Source of the DNA: an uncultured Parabacteroides sp.
GTDB lineage: Bacteria; Bacteroidota; Bacteroidia; Bacteroidales; Tannerellaceae
Length of the DNA: 64,000 bases
Direction of reading: 5' to 3'
Assembly (NCBI GenBank): GCA_949296075.1
Contig: CASFNG010000003.1
Coordinates: forward strand, 49,419 to 113,418
The notes under the pieces were generated by a model. That model was given only the letters and a program-made list of their open reading frames with translations. It did not search any database and was not told the origin of the DNA. Of the stretch, positions 40,142 through 48,587 are shown piece after piece. The translations under genes were made by a program, and so were the position numbers. How positions within the stretch are numbered: position 1 is the first letter of the stretch; the number at the start of each line of letters is the position of its first letter.

Positions 40142-41326
40142 TTGAAAGCGTTAAGGAATTATCTCGACAAGATTAAGCCTAACTTCGAGAAAGGTGGAAA
40201 GCTGGCGATGTTCCGTTCGGTGTTTGATGGGTTCGAGACCTTCTTGTTCGTCCCGAATTCCACGTCAAAGACGGGCGTTCACATTCATGACAGTATCGAC
40301 TCAAAGCGTACGATGATCGTGGTCGTATTGGCTTTGTTGCCGGCTTTGCTTTTTGGTATGTACAATGTCGGTTACCAGCATAATCTGGCCGTTGGCGCGG
40401 ATCCGGGATTCTGGATGACGTTCATTTTCGGCTTCTTGGCCGTATTGCCCAAGATCGTGGTCGCTTATGTGGTAGGTCTGGGTATCGAGTTCGCCGTGGC
40501 CCAATGGAAAGGAGAGGAGATCCAGGAAGGTTTCTTGGTTTCCGGTATCTTGATCCCGATGATCGTCCCCGTGGACACTCCGCTGTGGATGATCGCCGTG
40601 GCTACCGCGTTCGCCGTGATCTTCGCGAAAGAGGTATTCGGTGGAACCGGATACAACGTGTTCAACGTGGCGTTGGTTACGCGCGCGTTCTTGTTCTTCG
40701 CTTACCCGACAGCGATGTCCGGTGACCAGGTATGGGTACGCACGGCTGATACGTTCGGTATCGGTGGCGGACAGGTGGTGGATGGCTTCTCGGCCGCTAC
40801 GCCGCTTGGAATCGCAAAGGTGGCTACGACCACGACTCCCGAGTACCCGTGGAGCTTCTGTGATATGGTGACCGGATTTATCCCCGGCTCGATCGGTGAG
40901 ACAAGCGTGATCGCTATCCTGATTGGTGCGGTGATTTTGCTGGTAACGAACATAGCGAGCTGGAAAACGATGCTCTCCGTATTCGTGGGTGGTGCCTTTA
41001 TGGCTCTCGTATTCAACTTAGTTGGCCCGGATACGGCGACAGCCCAAATGCCTTGGTACATGCACTTGGCTTTAGGAGGGTTCGCCTTTGGAGCCGTGTT
41101 CATGGCGACCGATCCGGTAACTTCCGCCCGTACGGAAAAAGGTAAGTATATTTACGGTTTATTGGTCGGCGCGATGGCCATCATCATCCGAGTGCTGAAC
41201 CCCGGTTATCCCGAGGGTATGATGCTGGCGATCCTGTTGATGAACGTGTTTGCCCCGCTGATCGACTATTATGTGGTGGAGGCGAATATCAATCGTCGTT
41301 TGAACCGTGTTAAACTGAATAAATAA
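40142..41326 (+). CDS. nqrB: Na+-NQR subunit B
   Basis: Main membrane subunit with a covalently linked FMN and the Na+ path. The 394-residue protein has about ten membrane segments. The flavin-attachment Thr is T220 in DGFSAATPLGIAK, matching the S(T)GAT-type motif. Family similarity begins right at MKALRNYLDKIKPNF, so TTG is the start codon; no nearby ATG would keep the conserved N-terminal helix. Confidence 0.95.
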   Translation: MKALRNYLDKIKPNFEKGGKLAMFRSVFDGFETFLFVPNSTSKTGVHIHDSIDSKRTMIVVVLALLPALLFGMYNVGYQHNLAVGADPGFWMTFIFGFLAVLPKIVVAYVVGLGIEFAVAQWKGEEIQEGFLVSGILIPMIVPVDTPLWMIAVATAFAVIFAKEVFGGTGYNVFNVALVTRAFLFFAYPTAMSGDQVWVRTADTFGIGGGQVVDGFSAATPLGIAKVATTTTPEYPWSFCDMVTGFIPGSIGETSVIAILIGAVILLVTNIASWKTMLSVFVGGAFMALVFNLVGPDTATAQMPWYMHLALGGFAFGAVFMATDPVTSARTEKGKYIYGLLVGAMAIIIRVLNPGYPEGMMLAILLMNVFAPLIDYYVVEANINRRLNRVKLNK

Positions 41327-41333
41327 AAGGAAT

Positions 41334-42140
41334 ATGGCTACAAAGAAATTTAAGTGCAAAGTATGTGGCTATGTCCACGAAGGTGATAAAGCGCCGGCGA
41401 ATTGCCCGGTATGCCAAGCTCCGGCATCGGAGTTCGAGGAAATAAAGGAGGAGGGTTCCGCCAAGAAAGGAATCGACCGGAACAGCAATACCTATACGGT
41501 CGTTTACGCCGCTGTCATGGTTCTTCTGGTTGCGGTCGCCTTGGCGTTTACTTCTCAGTCGCTGAAACCTTTCCAGAAACAGAATGAGGACAACGACAAA
41601 CGTCAGCAGATACTCCGTTCCATCAACGTGAACGTACCGGCGAATGAGGCCGAGGCTAAATATAATGAGTTGATTAAGGATGCCTACTTGCTGAACGAGA
41701 ATGGCGAGAAGATCGGTGACGCAGCCGAGGCGTTTGCCGGCGAGAAGGACGGATTCCCCGTCTTCGTGGCAACCGTGGATGGCCAGACCAAATATATCAT
41801 GGCTCTGCATGGTGCCGGTCTGTGGGGACCGCTTTGGGGTTATCTGTCCGTGAATGATGACAAGAATACGGTGTTTGGAGCGGACTTCAGCCATCAGGGT
41901 GAGACCCCGGGTCTGGGTGCGGAAATCTCTAAGCCGGTTTTCAGTCAGCAATTTGCGGGGAAACAGATTTTCAAGGACGGCACGTTCAAGTCTATCGCGA
42001 TCGTGAAGCCCGGTAAATCGGTTGATGGCCAGGATTACGTGGATGGTATCTCCGGAGGTACGATAACCAGTCAAGGTGTTAGCTCCATGATTTTTGACAG
42101 CTTGAAGAGTTATGAGAAATTTTTAACTTCAAATCAGTAA
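41334..42140 (+). CDS. nqrC: Na+-NQR subunit C with N-terminal rubredoxin-like domain
   Basis: FMN-carrying NQR subunit with an unusual extra domain. Residues 4-35 form a rubrerythrin-type rubredoxin site: C8-x2-C11, GYxHEG, twelve residues, then C24-x2-C27 (NCPVC), which would bind one iron. A short acidic linker (about 36-48) leads to the ordinary NqrC transmembrane helix (YTVVYAAVMVLLVAVALAF, about 54-72). The periplasmic FMN domain has flavin Thr T243 in DGISGGTITSQGV. The frame is uninterrupted from the ATG 7 bases after nqrB. The extra domain would face the cytoplasm, on the side of NqrF. Its role is unknown. Confidence 0.95.
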   Translation: MATKKFKCKVCGYVHEGDKAPANCPVCQAPASEFEEIKEEGSAKKGIDRNSNTYTVVYAAVMVLLVAVALAFTSQSLKPFQKQNEDNDKRQQILRSINVNVPANEAEAKYNELIKDAYLLNENGEKIGDAAEAFAGEKDGFPVFVATVDGQTKYIMALHGAGLWGPLWGYLSVNDDKNTVFGADFSHQGETPGLGAEISKPVFSQQFAGKQIFKDGTFKSIAIVKPGKSVDGQDYVDGISGGTITSQGVSSMIFDSLKSYEKFLTSNQ

Positions 42141-42144
42141 GAAA

Positions 42145-42774
42145 ATGGGATTATTATCTAAGAAAAATAAAGAGATATTGGTTGGCCCGCTGAACGTCAA
42201 CAACCCGGTTATTATCCAGATGCTGGGTATCTGTTCCGCGTTGGGTGTCACATCCAAGCTGGAGCCGGCCTTGGTTATGGGTATTTCCGTGACAGCCGTT
42301 GTCGCTTTCGCCAACGTGATCATTTCATTGCTGCGTAATACGATCCCTAACCGTATCCGTATTATCGTGCAGTTGGTGGTCGTGGCAGCCTTGGTTACAA
42401 TCGCCAGCGAGGTCTTGAAGGCGTTCGCGTACGATGTCAACAAGCAACTGTCGGTGTTCGTGGGCTTGATTATCACGAACTGTATCCTGATGGGTCGCTT
42501 GGAGGCCTTCGCGTTAGGTAACGGCCCGTGGGAATCGTTCCTCGACGGTATCGGAAACGGGCTTGGTTACGCGATCATCTTGGTGATCGTCGGTTTCTTC
42601 CGCGAGTTGTTTGGATCCGGGACCTTGTTCGGTATCCAGATCATCCCGCAAGCCTTCTACGATTTTGGCTATGTAAACAACGGCTTGGTGATCTTGCCTC
42701 CGATGGCGTTGTTCGTTATCGCGGTGATTATTTGGGTTCATCGTTCTCGCAACAAGGAACTCCAGGAAAACTAA
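42145..42774 (+). CDS. nqrD: Na+-NQR subunit D
   Basis: Integral membrane subunit of six helices, 209 residues. Together with NqrE it holds an iron centre in the membrane; the expected Cys are C30 (QMLGICSALG) and C113 (IITNCILMGRLEAF). It starts four bases after nqrC. Confidence 0.96.
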   Translation: MGLLSKKNKEILVGPLNVNNPVIIQMLGICSALGVTSKLEPALVMGISVTAVVAFANVIISLLRNTIPNRIRIIVQLVVVAALVTIASEVLKAFAYDVNKQLSVFVGLIITNCILMGRLEAFALGNGPWESFLDGIGNGLGYAIILVIVGFFRELFGSGTLFGIQIIPQAFYDFGYVNNGLVILPPMALFVIAVIIWVHRSRNKELQEN

Positions 42775-42798
42775 TTAACCATTAAAAAGTAAAAAAGA

Positions 42799-43416
42799 AT
42801 GGAAGAATTATTAAGTACGTTTGTCCGCTCTATCTTTGTTGACAACATGATTTTCGCATACTATTTAGGTATGTGCTCTTTCCTGGCTGTTTCAAAGAAC
42901 GTAAAGACGGCGATGGGTCTGGGTCTTGCGGTGACATTCATCTTGGTTTGCACGCTGCCCATCAACTATATGCTTGAGAATTATGTATTGAAGGAGGGGG
43001 CTCTCTCTTGGTTGGGGCCGCAATTCGCGGACGTGAACCTGAGTTTCTTGGCATTCATCCTGTTTATCGCCATCATCGCCTCGTTCACGCAGTTGGTTGA
43101 GATGGTCGTGGAGAAATTCGCCCCGTCGTTGTATGCCTCTTTGGGTATCTTCTTGCCCTTGATCGCCGTTAACTGCGCCATCCTGGGAGGTTCCTTGTTC
43201 ATGCAGCAGAAGGACTTCTCCAACGTGGGAGTGGCTACGGTCTATGGTCTTGGCTCCGGTCTCGGCTGGATGTTGGCGATCGTCGGAATGGCGGCTATTC
43301 GCGAGAAGCTGGCTTACTCGGACGTTCCTAAGCCTTTGAAGGGTCTGGGTATCACGTTCATCATCACGGGTCTGATGGGTATGGCCTTCATGTGCTTCTC
43401 TGGTTTGAAGATTTAA
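42799..43416 (+). CDS. nqrE: Na+-NQR subunit E
   Basis: Membrane subunit homologous to NqrD, 205 residues and six helices. The Cys pair for the shared iron centre is C26 (YYLGMCSFLAVSK) and C126 (AVNCAILGG). It matches the family from start to end (PLKGLGITFIITGLMGMAFM). Confidence 0.96.
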   Translation: MEELLSTFVRSIFVDNMIFAYYLGMCSFLAVSKNVKTAMGLGLAVTFILVCTLPINYMLENYVLKEGALSWLGPQFADVNLSFLAFILFIAIIASFTQLVEMVVEKFAPSLYASLGIFLPLIAVNCAILGGSLFMQQKDFSNVGVATVYGLGSGLGWMLAIVGMAAIREKLAYSDVPKPLKGLGITFIITGLMGMAFMCFSGLKI

Positions 43417-43446
43417 GTATTAACGCATTAAAAGATTAGCAGAAAT

Positions 43447-44733
43447 ATGACTTTATTAATGTCGGGCGGACTTACGATCATCGCCAGTGCCGTTGTATTC
43501 CTTGTCGTTACGATGATACTGGTTGGTGCGTTGTTGTACGCCAAAGCAAAATTGGTTCCGTCAGGCAACGTGAAACTGACGGTGAACGGAGAGAGAGAGA
43601 TTGAGACTCCGATGGGAGGCACGTTGCTGGGCGCCTTGCAGAGTGGAGGCGTTTTCCTGTCGTCGGCTTGTGGCGGTGGCGGTAAATGTGGCCAATGCCG
43701 TGCGCAAGTGATGGAGGGTGGCGGTGAGATCCTGCCCACCGAGAAGGTATTCTTCTCTCGCAAGCAACAGAAAGATCACTGGCGTCTGGCTTGCCAAACG
43801 AAGGTGAAAGAGGATATGCAGGTGAAAGTGCCGGAAGAGGTGCTGGGCGTAAAGGAATGGGAGTGCGAGGTCATCTCCAACAAGAACGTGGCTACCTTCA
43901 TCAAGGAGTTTATCGTGCAGCTGCCTAAGGGCGAGCATATGGACTTCATCCCGGGCTCGTACGCTCAGATCAAGATCCCCAAGTTCTCTATGGATTATGA
44001 CAAGGACATCGATAAGAGCCTGATCGGCGACACTTATCTGCCGGCATGGGAGAAATTCGGCCTGTTCGGGTTGAAATGTAAGAACGACGAGCCTACGATC
44101 CGTGCCTATTCAATGGCCAACTATCCTGCCGAGGGAGATCGTTTCATGCTGACCGTGCGTATCGCCACGCCGCCGTTCAAGCCGAAACCCCAGGTAGGCT
44201 TCATGGACGTGATGCCGGGTATCGCCTCCTCGTATATCTTCACGCTGAAACCGGGTGATAAGGTGACGATGAGCGGTCCTTACGGTGATTTCCACCCGAT
44301 CTTCGACTCTAAGCGCGAGATGATGTGGATCGGTGGTGGTGCCGGTATGGCTCCGCTGCGTGCCCAGATCATGCACATGACGAAGACGCTGCATACGACG
44401 GATCGCAAGATGTCGTACTTCTATGGCGCCCGTGCGTTGAACGAGGTATTCTACCTGCAAGACTTCCTGCAATTGGAGAAGGAATTCCCGAACTTCACGT
44501 TCCATCTGGCGCTCGACCGCCCGGATCCCGCTGCCGACGCGGCAGGCGTGAAATATACGGCCGGCTTCGTTCATCAGGTGATTTACAACACGTACCTGAA
44601 GGATCACGAGGCTCCGGAGGATATTGAGTACTATATGTGTGGTCCCGGACCGATGTCGAAAGCAGTCGAAGGTATGCTTGACAGCTTAGGCGTCCCGATG
44701 GAGATGTTACACTACGATAATTTCGGCGGTTAA
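43447..44733 (+). CDS. nqrF: Na+-NQR subunit F, NADH-oxidising
   Basis: Entry point of the complex, taking electrons from NADH. The 428-residue protein has one N-terminal membrane anchor (about 8-32). A [2Fe-2S] ferredoxin domain follows with C75, C81, C84 and C116 (SSACGGGGKCGQC and RLACQTK). Then come the FAD site RAYSMANYP, the NADH site GGGAGMAPLRAQI and a C-terminal MCGPGPM with LDSLGVPMEMLHYDNFGG. Last gene, followed by a strong terminator. Confidence 0.97.
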   Translation: MTLLMSGGLTIIASAVVFLVVTMILVGALLYAKAKLVPSGNVKLTVNGEREIETPMGGTLLGALQSGGVFLSSACGGGGKCGQCRAQVMEGGGEILPTEKVFFSRKQQKDHWRLACQTKVKEDMQVKVPEEVLGVKEWECEVISNKNVATFIKEFIVQLPKGEHMDFIPGSYAQIKIPKFSMDYDKDIDKSLIGDTYLPAWEKFGLFGLKCKNDEPTIRAYSMANYPAEGDRFMLTVRIATPPFKPKPQVGFMDVMPGIASSYIFTLKPGDKVTMSGPYGDFHPIFDSKREMMWIGGGAGMAPLRAQIMHMTKTLHTTDRKMSYFYGARALNEVFYLQDFLQLEKEFPNFTFHLALDRPDPAADAAGVKYTAGFVHQVIYNTYLKDHEAPEDIEYYMCGPGPMSKAVEGMLDSLGVPMEMLHYDNFGG

Positions 44734-44754
44734 TCATACCATTCCGCCATTTTT

Positions 44755-44790
44755 TAGAGAGGCGCCTACGACAAGGCGCCTCTTTTGTTT
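44755..44790 (+). terminator. Terminator of the nqr operon
   Basis: A perfect GAGGCGCC / GGCGCCTC stem (44759-44766 with 44775-44782) is followed by TTTTGTTTT. Confidence 0.9.
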
Positions 44791-44812
44791 TAAACCTAAA
44801 TCTTTTTCCTGT

Positions 44813-46459
44813 ATGCGAAACAAAATCAAGTCTTTATCCATTCTTCTCTGTAACGCCGCGGCTGCTGTTCCCGCGTTAGCGTATGCCGGGGATGGGGCAC
44901 GTTCGAACATCATCCTTATCTTGGTGGATGACATGGGATATTCCGACTTAGGCATCTACGGCTCTGAGATAGAGACTCCTAATTTAGACAAGCTGGCGCG
45001 CGAGGGCATACGCTTCCGCGAGTTCTACAACAACTCGATCAGTGCCCCGACAAGGGCTTCCCTTATCACGGGGCAATACTCGCACTGTGCGGGCATCGGT
45101 TATTTCAACGTGAATCTGGGACTTCCCGGTTATCAAGGCTTCCTGAACCGGGAGTCGATGACATTCGGGGAGGTATTGCGCGAGTCGGGGTATAACACCT
45201 TTATCAGCGGGAAATGGCACGTGGGCAACGACAGCATCTGCTGGCCTGCCCAGCGGGGCTTCGATCGCTCCTATGGCTTCATTGATGGGGCGAGCAATTA
45301 TTACGACGCCGGTGAGTATGCCTCCGGGAACCAATCGGGGTATGGCGATGCCGTGCGGCTCGTCAAGGACAACCACCGCACGACCTTGGAGCCGGGGCGC
45401 TACCTCACCGATGCCATTACCGATAACGCCTTAGAGTTTATCGACCAGCGGAAAAAGGAGTCTCCTTTCTTCCTTTATTTGGCTTTCAACGCCCCGCATT
45501 GGCCGCTCCAAGCCCCCGAGGAGGTTATCGAGAAATATCGCGGACGTTTCGCGAAAGGTTGGGACGTTTTACACGAGGAGAGACTGGCTCGGCAAAAGGA
45601 GATGGGGATCTTACCTCCCGGGCAGACTGTGGCGGAACGCGACAAGGACGTGCCGCTTTGGGAAAACCTGACCTATGAGCAAAAACAGCTATGGCAGAGG
45701 AAGATGGAAGTCTACGCCGCCATGATAGACCGGGTGGATCAAAGCGTGGGGAGGCTGATCGACAAACTGAAAGAAACGGGCGAATATGATAATACCTTGA
45801 TCCTCTTCCTCTCTGACAACGGTGCCGAGGGTCGATATACATCGATATTCCGGAAACGCCCGCGCGTCGGGGGACCGATCGGATCCGCCGGCTCATGGGA
45901 ATATCAGGAGCAACCCTGGGCCTATCTTTCGGTGACGCCGCTCCGCCAGTACAAGGACGATCTGCATGAGGGCGGTTGCTGTACCTCCTTTATCGCTTGG
46001 TATCCCAGCCGTATCCCGAAGGGGCAGTTGGTACAAGGTACCGGACATATCATCGACATAGCGCCGACATTGTATGAAATAGCGGAGGCCTCTTATCCAG
46101 AAAGTTATCAAGGGCATGATATACAGCCCCTCCCGGGCGTATCGCTTTGGCCGGTACTTGAGGGGAAGGCGGCTGTTGTCGCCCGTGAGGAGCCCTTGTT
46201 CTGGGAACGTGCCGGAAATCGGGCTGTCCGCTCGGGTAAATGGAAATTAGTCTCATCCTATCCGGATTTGCGGTGGGAGCTGTATGATATGGAAAAGGAT
46301 CGGGGAGAGACACAGGATCTCGCCTCTCAATACCCTGCTATCGTGGATCGTCTTTCAGCCCTGTATTTTGAATGGGCCAAGACACATCAGGTAGTAGATT
46401 ACGATCGGATCAAACCCGAGCGGGAAATACGGGTGTCCGCCCGTAAACCGGCGCTATGA
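44813..46459 (+). CDS. Exported arylsulfatase, Ser-type
   Basis: Secreted sulfatase that probably removes sulfate from host or diet glycans. The 548-residue protein has a signal peptide ending near ALAYA-GDG. Metal-binding residues are in ILILVDDMGYSDLG, and ISGKWHVG is present. The formylglycine site reads S77-A-P-T-R81 (SISAPTRASLITG), with Ser where most homologues have Cys. Such Ser-type enzymes need the anaerobic maturase anSME. C-terminal motifs include FLSDNGAEGR and LFWERAGNRAVRSGKWKLV. Family S1_4 is likely. It is monocistronic. Confidence 0.93.
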   Translation: MRNKIKSLSILLCNAAAAVPALAYAGDGARSNIILILVDDMGYSDLGIYGSEIETPNLDKLAREGIRFREFYNNSISAPTRASLITGQYSHCAGIGYFNVNLGLPGYQGFLNRESMTFGEVLRESGYNTFISGKWHVGNDSICWPAQRGFDRSYGFIDGASNYYDAGEYASGNQSGYGDAVRLVKDNHRTTLEPGRYLTDAITDNALEFIDQRKKESPFFLYLAFNAPHWPLQAPEEVIEKYRGRFAKGWDVLHEERLARQKEMGILPPGQTVAERDKDVPLWENLTYEQKQLWQRKMEVYAAMIDRVDQSVGRLIDKLKETGEYDNTLILFLSDNGAEGRYTSIFRKRPRVGGPIGSAGSWEYQEQPWAYLSVTPLRQYKDDLHEGGCCTSFIAWYPSRIPKGQLVQGTGHIIDIAPTLYEIAEASYPESYQGHDIQPLPGVSLWPVLEGKAAVVAREEPLFWERAGNRAVRSGKWKLVSSYPDLRWELYDMEKDRGETQDLASQYPAIVDRLSALYFEWAKTHQVVDYDRIKPEREIRVSARKPAL

Positions 46460-46675
46460 TCCATTTGATAATTAAGCATATAAATAATCTTTCTTGATTC
46501 TTTAAGGAAAATACGGGAGGGATGCCTCAAGATAGAGCCGATGATCTTGATGGCCTCCCTTCTATCTGTTTTTTTCCTCGTAAAAGAGATTAAATTTTAA
46601 TTCTTTTGAAATATTATGCAGCGTTTCCCGTTATAAATACATCTAACAGATAAACACTTTAAAATTGAGTCAGAC

Positions 46676-46903
46676 ATGAAGCCTTTGATTTTATCTTTCT
46701 TCGCTGTTTTGTTAGGTTATTCTTTATGGTTCGATAAAGAAGACGAGGCTAAATTACCTGCCATGAACCAAGCCACGTCGAGCATCTTGCCAGACGCAAC
46801 AGAGGAAAATGACTCCGTGTCCTTGTACGCCGAGAAAAGTTTTTTAGTCCCTATGCTTGATCTAAAGGGTGTAGAGGAGGGATATTACCTGTTTTTGAAA
46901 TAA
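46676..46903 (+). CDS. Small hypothetical protein
   Basis: Not recognised. The 75-residue product has a hydrophobic N-terminus (PLILSFFAVLLGYSLWF) that could anchor or export it. An acidic, Ser/Thr-rich tail follows. Its promoter is not obvious and the leading 216-base gap after the sulfatase shows nothing else. It may be a real small membrane protein or a chance ORF. Confidence 0.4.
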   Translation: MKPLILSFFAVLLGYSLWFDKEDEAKLPAMNQATSSILPDATEENDSVSLYAEKSFLVPMLDLKGVEEGYYLFLK

Positions 46904-46940
46904 AAAACGTTAAAATATTCGCGTTTCTCAAAAAAAATGC

Positions 46941-46948
46941 TATGTTTG
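46941..46948 (+). promoter_or_regulatory. -7 box upstream of small ORF 46977
   Basis: TATGTTTG, 28 bases before the ATG. It raises the odds that the next small ORF is transcribed. Confidence 0.45.
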
Positions 46949-46976
46949 CAGGCATATAACCATCTAATACAGAGAA

Positions 46977-47225
46977 ATGCGGCTCAAATTCATTCCATAT
47001 ATTTATCTACGAAGAGGTATTTCAAGCATTTTCCTCTTCATTTTCCATTTTTTCTCCGGCTTATTAGGGGAAGAATCGCTTCATGCAGAACGCGAGGAAA
47101 GCATGGATAAAGGCGGGATCCCATGCTTCCTATTCCCCGGGAAAGTGCTTGATATTCAATTTGCGAGGTCTTTATCCCCACTCAACAAGCTCTTGAGGAT
47201 CCCTGTTGCCGTCCGGTTGGGCTGA
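46977..47225 (+). CDS. Small hypothetical protein
   Basis: Not recognised. 82 residues with a hydrophobic segment (FLFIFHFFSGLLG) near residue 20 and no known motif. It has a TATGTTTG box and AGAGAAA before the ATG, but low-complexity content and no homologue I recall. It lies at the 3' side of the HsdR-N-like gene, convergent to it. Confidence 0.35.
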   Translation: MRLKFIPYIYLRRGISSIFLFIFHFFSGLLGEESLHAEREESMDKGGIPCFLFPGKVLDIQFARSLSPLNKLLRIPVAVRLG

Positions 47226-47294
47226 GTTGTCCCTGTCCGTTTCGTGCGAGAGGCATGGAAGGATAAGGGAATTAGCGGATAGGGCAAGAGATCG

Positions 47295-47744
47295 TCACAA
47301 CATCTGGTAAGGAGGTATATCCTCAAGGAAATCGTAAGTGCGCTCCTCATAATTGACCTTACAGCAAAAATGGCGTAACCCGTTGCTGACAATCAAGTAT
47401 CTCACGTGCAAGGCCATGTTGTAGCGTACGATCTGGTCAAATACGTTGTGGGTTATCTCTATGTGAGGTGCCTTATATTCCACGATCGCCAAGGGAGACA
47501 GGTAGCGATCGTAGACAACCGTATCACAACGTTTAGAGGTGCCGTTCAGTTTTACCGTAACCTCGTTGGCAAGTAATCCGGCGGGATAGCCTTTGCCCGT
47601 CATGAGATAATTCACGAAATGCTGGCGCACCCATTCCTCAGGGGTGAGCGCCACGAACTTCTTCCGTATAGGATCCCAAATGAAAGGTTTGCCCTCTCTC
47701 CTTATGACTTTGGCGGCATATTTTGGCAGATTTAACGGGAGCAT
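47295..47744 (-). CDS. HsdR N-terminal-domain-like (HSDR_N_2) protein
   Basis: The 149-residue protein resembles the nuclease-like N-terminal domain of type I restriction subunits. It keeps a PD-(D/E)xK-like core: an Asp in TSKRCDTVVYDR, then IVEYKAPH (E-x-K), and DQIVRYNMAL. No helicase, HsdM or HsdS gene is near, so it is probably not a restriction enzyme. It is divergent from AMP nucleosidase, and -7 boxes for both genes face each other across 31 bases. The function is unknown; a housekeeping DNA role is conjecture. Confidence 0.8.
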   Translation of the reverse strand: MLPLNLPKYAAKVIRREGKPFIWDPIRKKFVALTPEEWVRQHFVNYLMTGKGYPAGLLANEVTVKLNGTSKRCDTVVYDRYLSPLAIVEYKAPHIEITHNVFDQIVRYNMALHVRYLIVSNGLRHFCCKVNYEERTYDFLEDIPPYQML

Positions 47745-47748
47745 TGTC

Positions 47749-47756
47749 TATATTTG
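47749..47756 (+). promoter_or_regulatory. -7 box of the AMP nucleosidase gene
   Basis: TATATTTG, 31 bases ahead of the ATG; overlaps the 5' leader of the divergent gene. Confidence 0.5.
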
Positions 47757-47772
47757 CTAAAAATTATATGCC

Positions 47773-47780
47773 CAAAGGTA
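47773..47780 (-). promoter_or_regulatory. -7 box of the HsdR-N-like gene
   Basis: TACCTTTG on the minus strand, 28 bases before the ATG. The two opposed boxes are 16 bases apart, so polymerases at the two promoters should compete. Confidence 0.5.
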
Positions 47781-47787
47781 ACTATTT

Positions 47788-48564
47788 ATGAGAACAAAGC
47801 AAGAAATCGTTGAGAATTGGTTGCCACGTTACACGGAACGGCGGCTTGAGGATTTCACCAAGTATATATTGCTTACGAATTTCACGAAATATGTCGAATT
47901 ATTCGCCGAACATTTCAAGGTACCTATCCTTGGCCTGAAAAGTTCCATGCCGAATGCCGCGGCGGGAGACATCACGATTATTAATTTCGGGATGGGAAGC
48001 GCCAACGCGGCCACGATCATGGATCTGCTGTCCGCTATCATGCCTAAGGCGGTCCTTTTCCTTGGTAAGTGCGGAGGCTTGAAAAAGGCGAACTCACTGG
48101 GGGATTATCTCCTGCCGATCGCCGCTATCCGGGGCGAGGGAACCTCTGATGAGTATCTGCCACCGGAAGTGCCGTCGCTACCGGCGTTCTCCATGCTTCG
48201 GGCCATATCCTCGGCTATCCGCGACCACGGGAGGGATTACTGGACAGGGACGGTATACACCACGAACCGCCGGGTCTGGGAATACGACCCGACCTTTAAG
48301 GAATATCTGCGTGCCACCCACGCAACAGGGGTTGATATGGAGACGGCGACCCTGTTTACGGCAGGCTTCGCCAACCAGATCCCGACGGGAGCCCTGCTCA
48401 TGATCTCCGACAAGCCGATGGAAGAGGATGGCGTGAAAACGGAGGAGAGCGACCGGCAGGTCACCCAGCGATTCGTGGGAGAACACGTGCTGTTGGGGAT
48501 CGAGGCTCTACAACAGATCGTGGAAGGTAAGAAAACGATTCGCCATATCCGTTTTAGTTGGTAA
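47788..48564 (+). CDS. amn: AMP nucleosidase
   Basis: Splits AMP into adenine and ribose 5-phosphate in purine balance. The 258-residue PNP/UDP-phosphorylase-fold protein has FGMGSANAATIMDLLSAI, LGKCGGLK and GVDMETATLFTAGF (the nucleoside-binding Glu), followed by LMISDKPM. It is the short Bacteroidota form and lacks the N-terminal regulatory domain of E. coli Amn. The stop is 23 bases before the holA start. Confidence 0.9.
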   Translation: MRTKQEIVENWLPRYTERRLEDFTKYILLTNFTKYVELFAEHFKVPILGLKSSMPNAAAGDITIINFGMGSANAATIMDLLSAIMPKAVLFLGKCGGLKKANSLGDYLLPIAAIRGEGTSDEYLPPEVPSLPAFSMLRAISSAIRDHGRDYWTGTVYTTNRRVWEYDPTFKEYLRATHATGVDMETATLFTAGFANQIPTGALLMISDKPMEEDGVKTEESDRQVTQRFVGEHVLLGIEALQQIVEGKKTIRHIRFSW

Positions 48565-48569
48565 CTTTG
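48562..48569 (+). promoter_or_regulatory. -7 box of holA
   Basis: TAACTTTG fits TAnnTTTG and overlaps the amn stop codon. A transcript from here starts after the in-frame TTG at 48558, supporting the ATG at 48588. Confidence 0.5.
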
Positions 48570-48587
48570 TCGAAAATTCCTGCATTT

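Noticed and set aside
41334-41440. Rubredoxin part of NqrC as a separate gene joined by error
   Set aside because: No stop or frame change separates it from NqrC, and a single ATG serves both; a separate small gene would need its own stop.
47295-47744. Type I restriction-modification system
   Set aside because: Only the small N-terminal nuclease-like domain is present; no HsdM, HsdS or helicase genes nearby.
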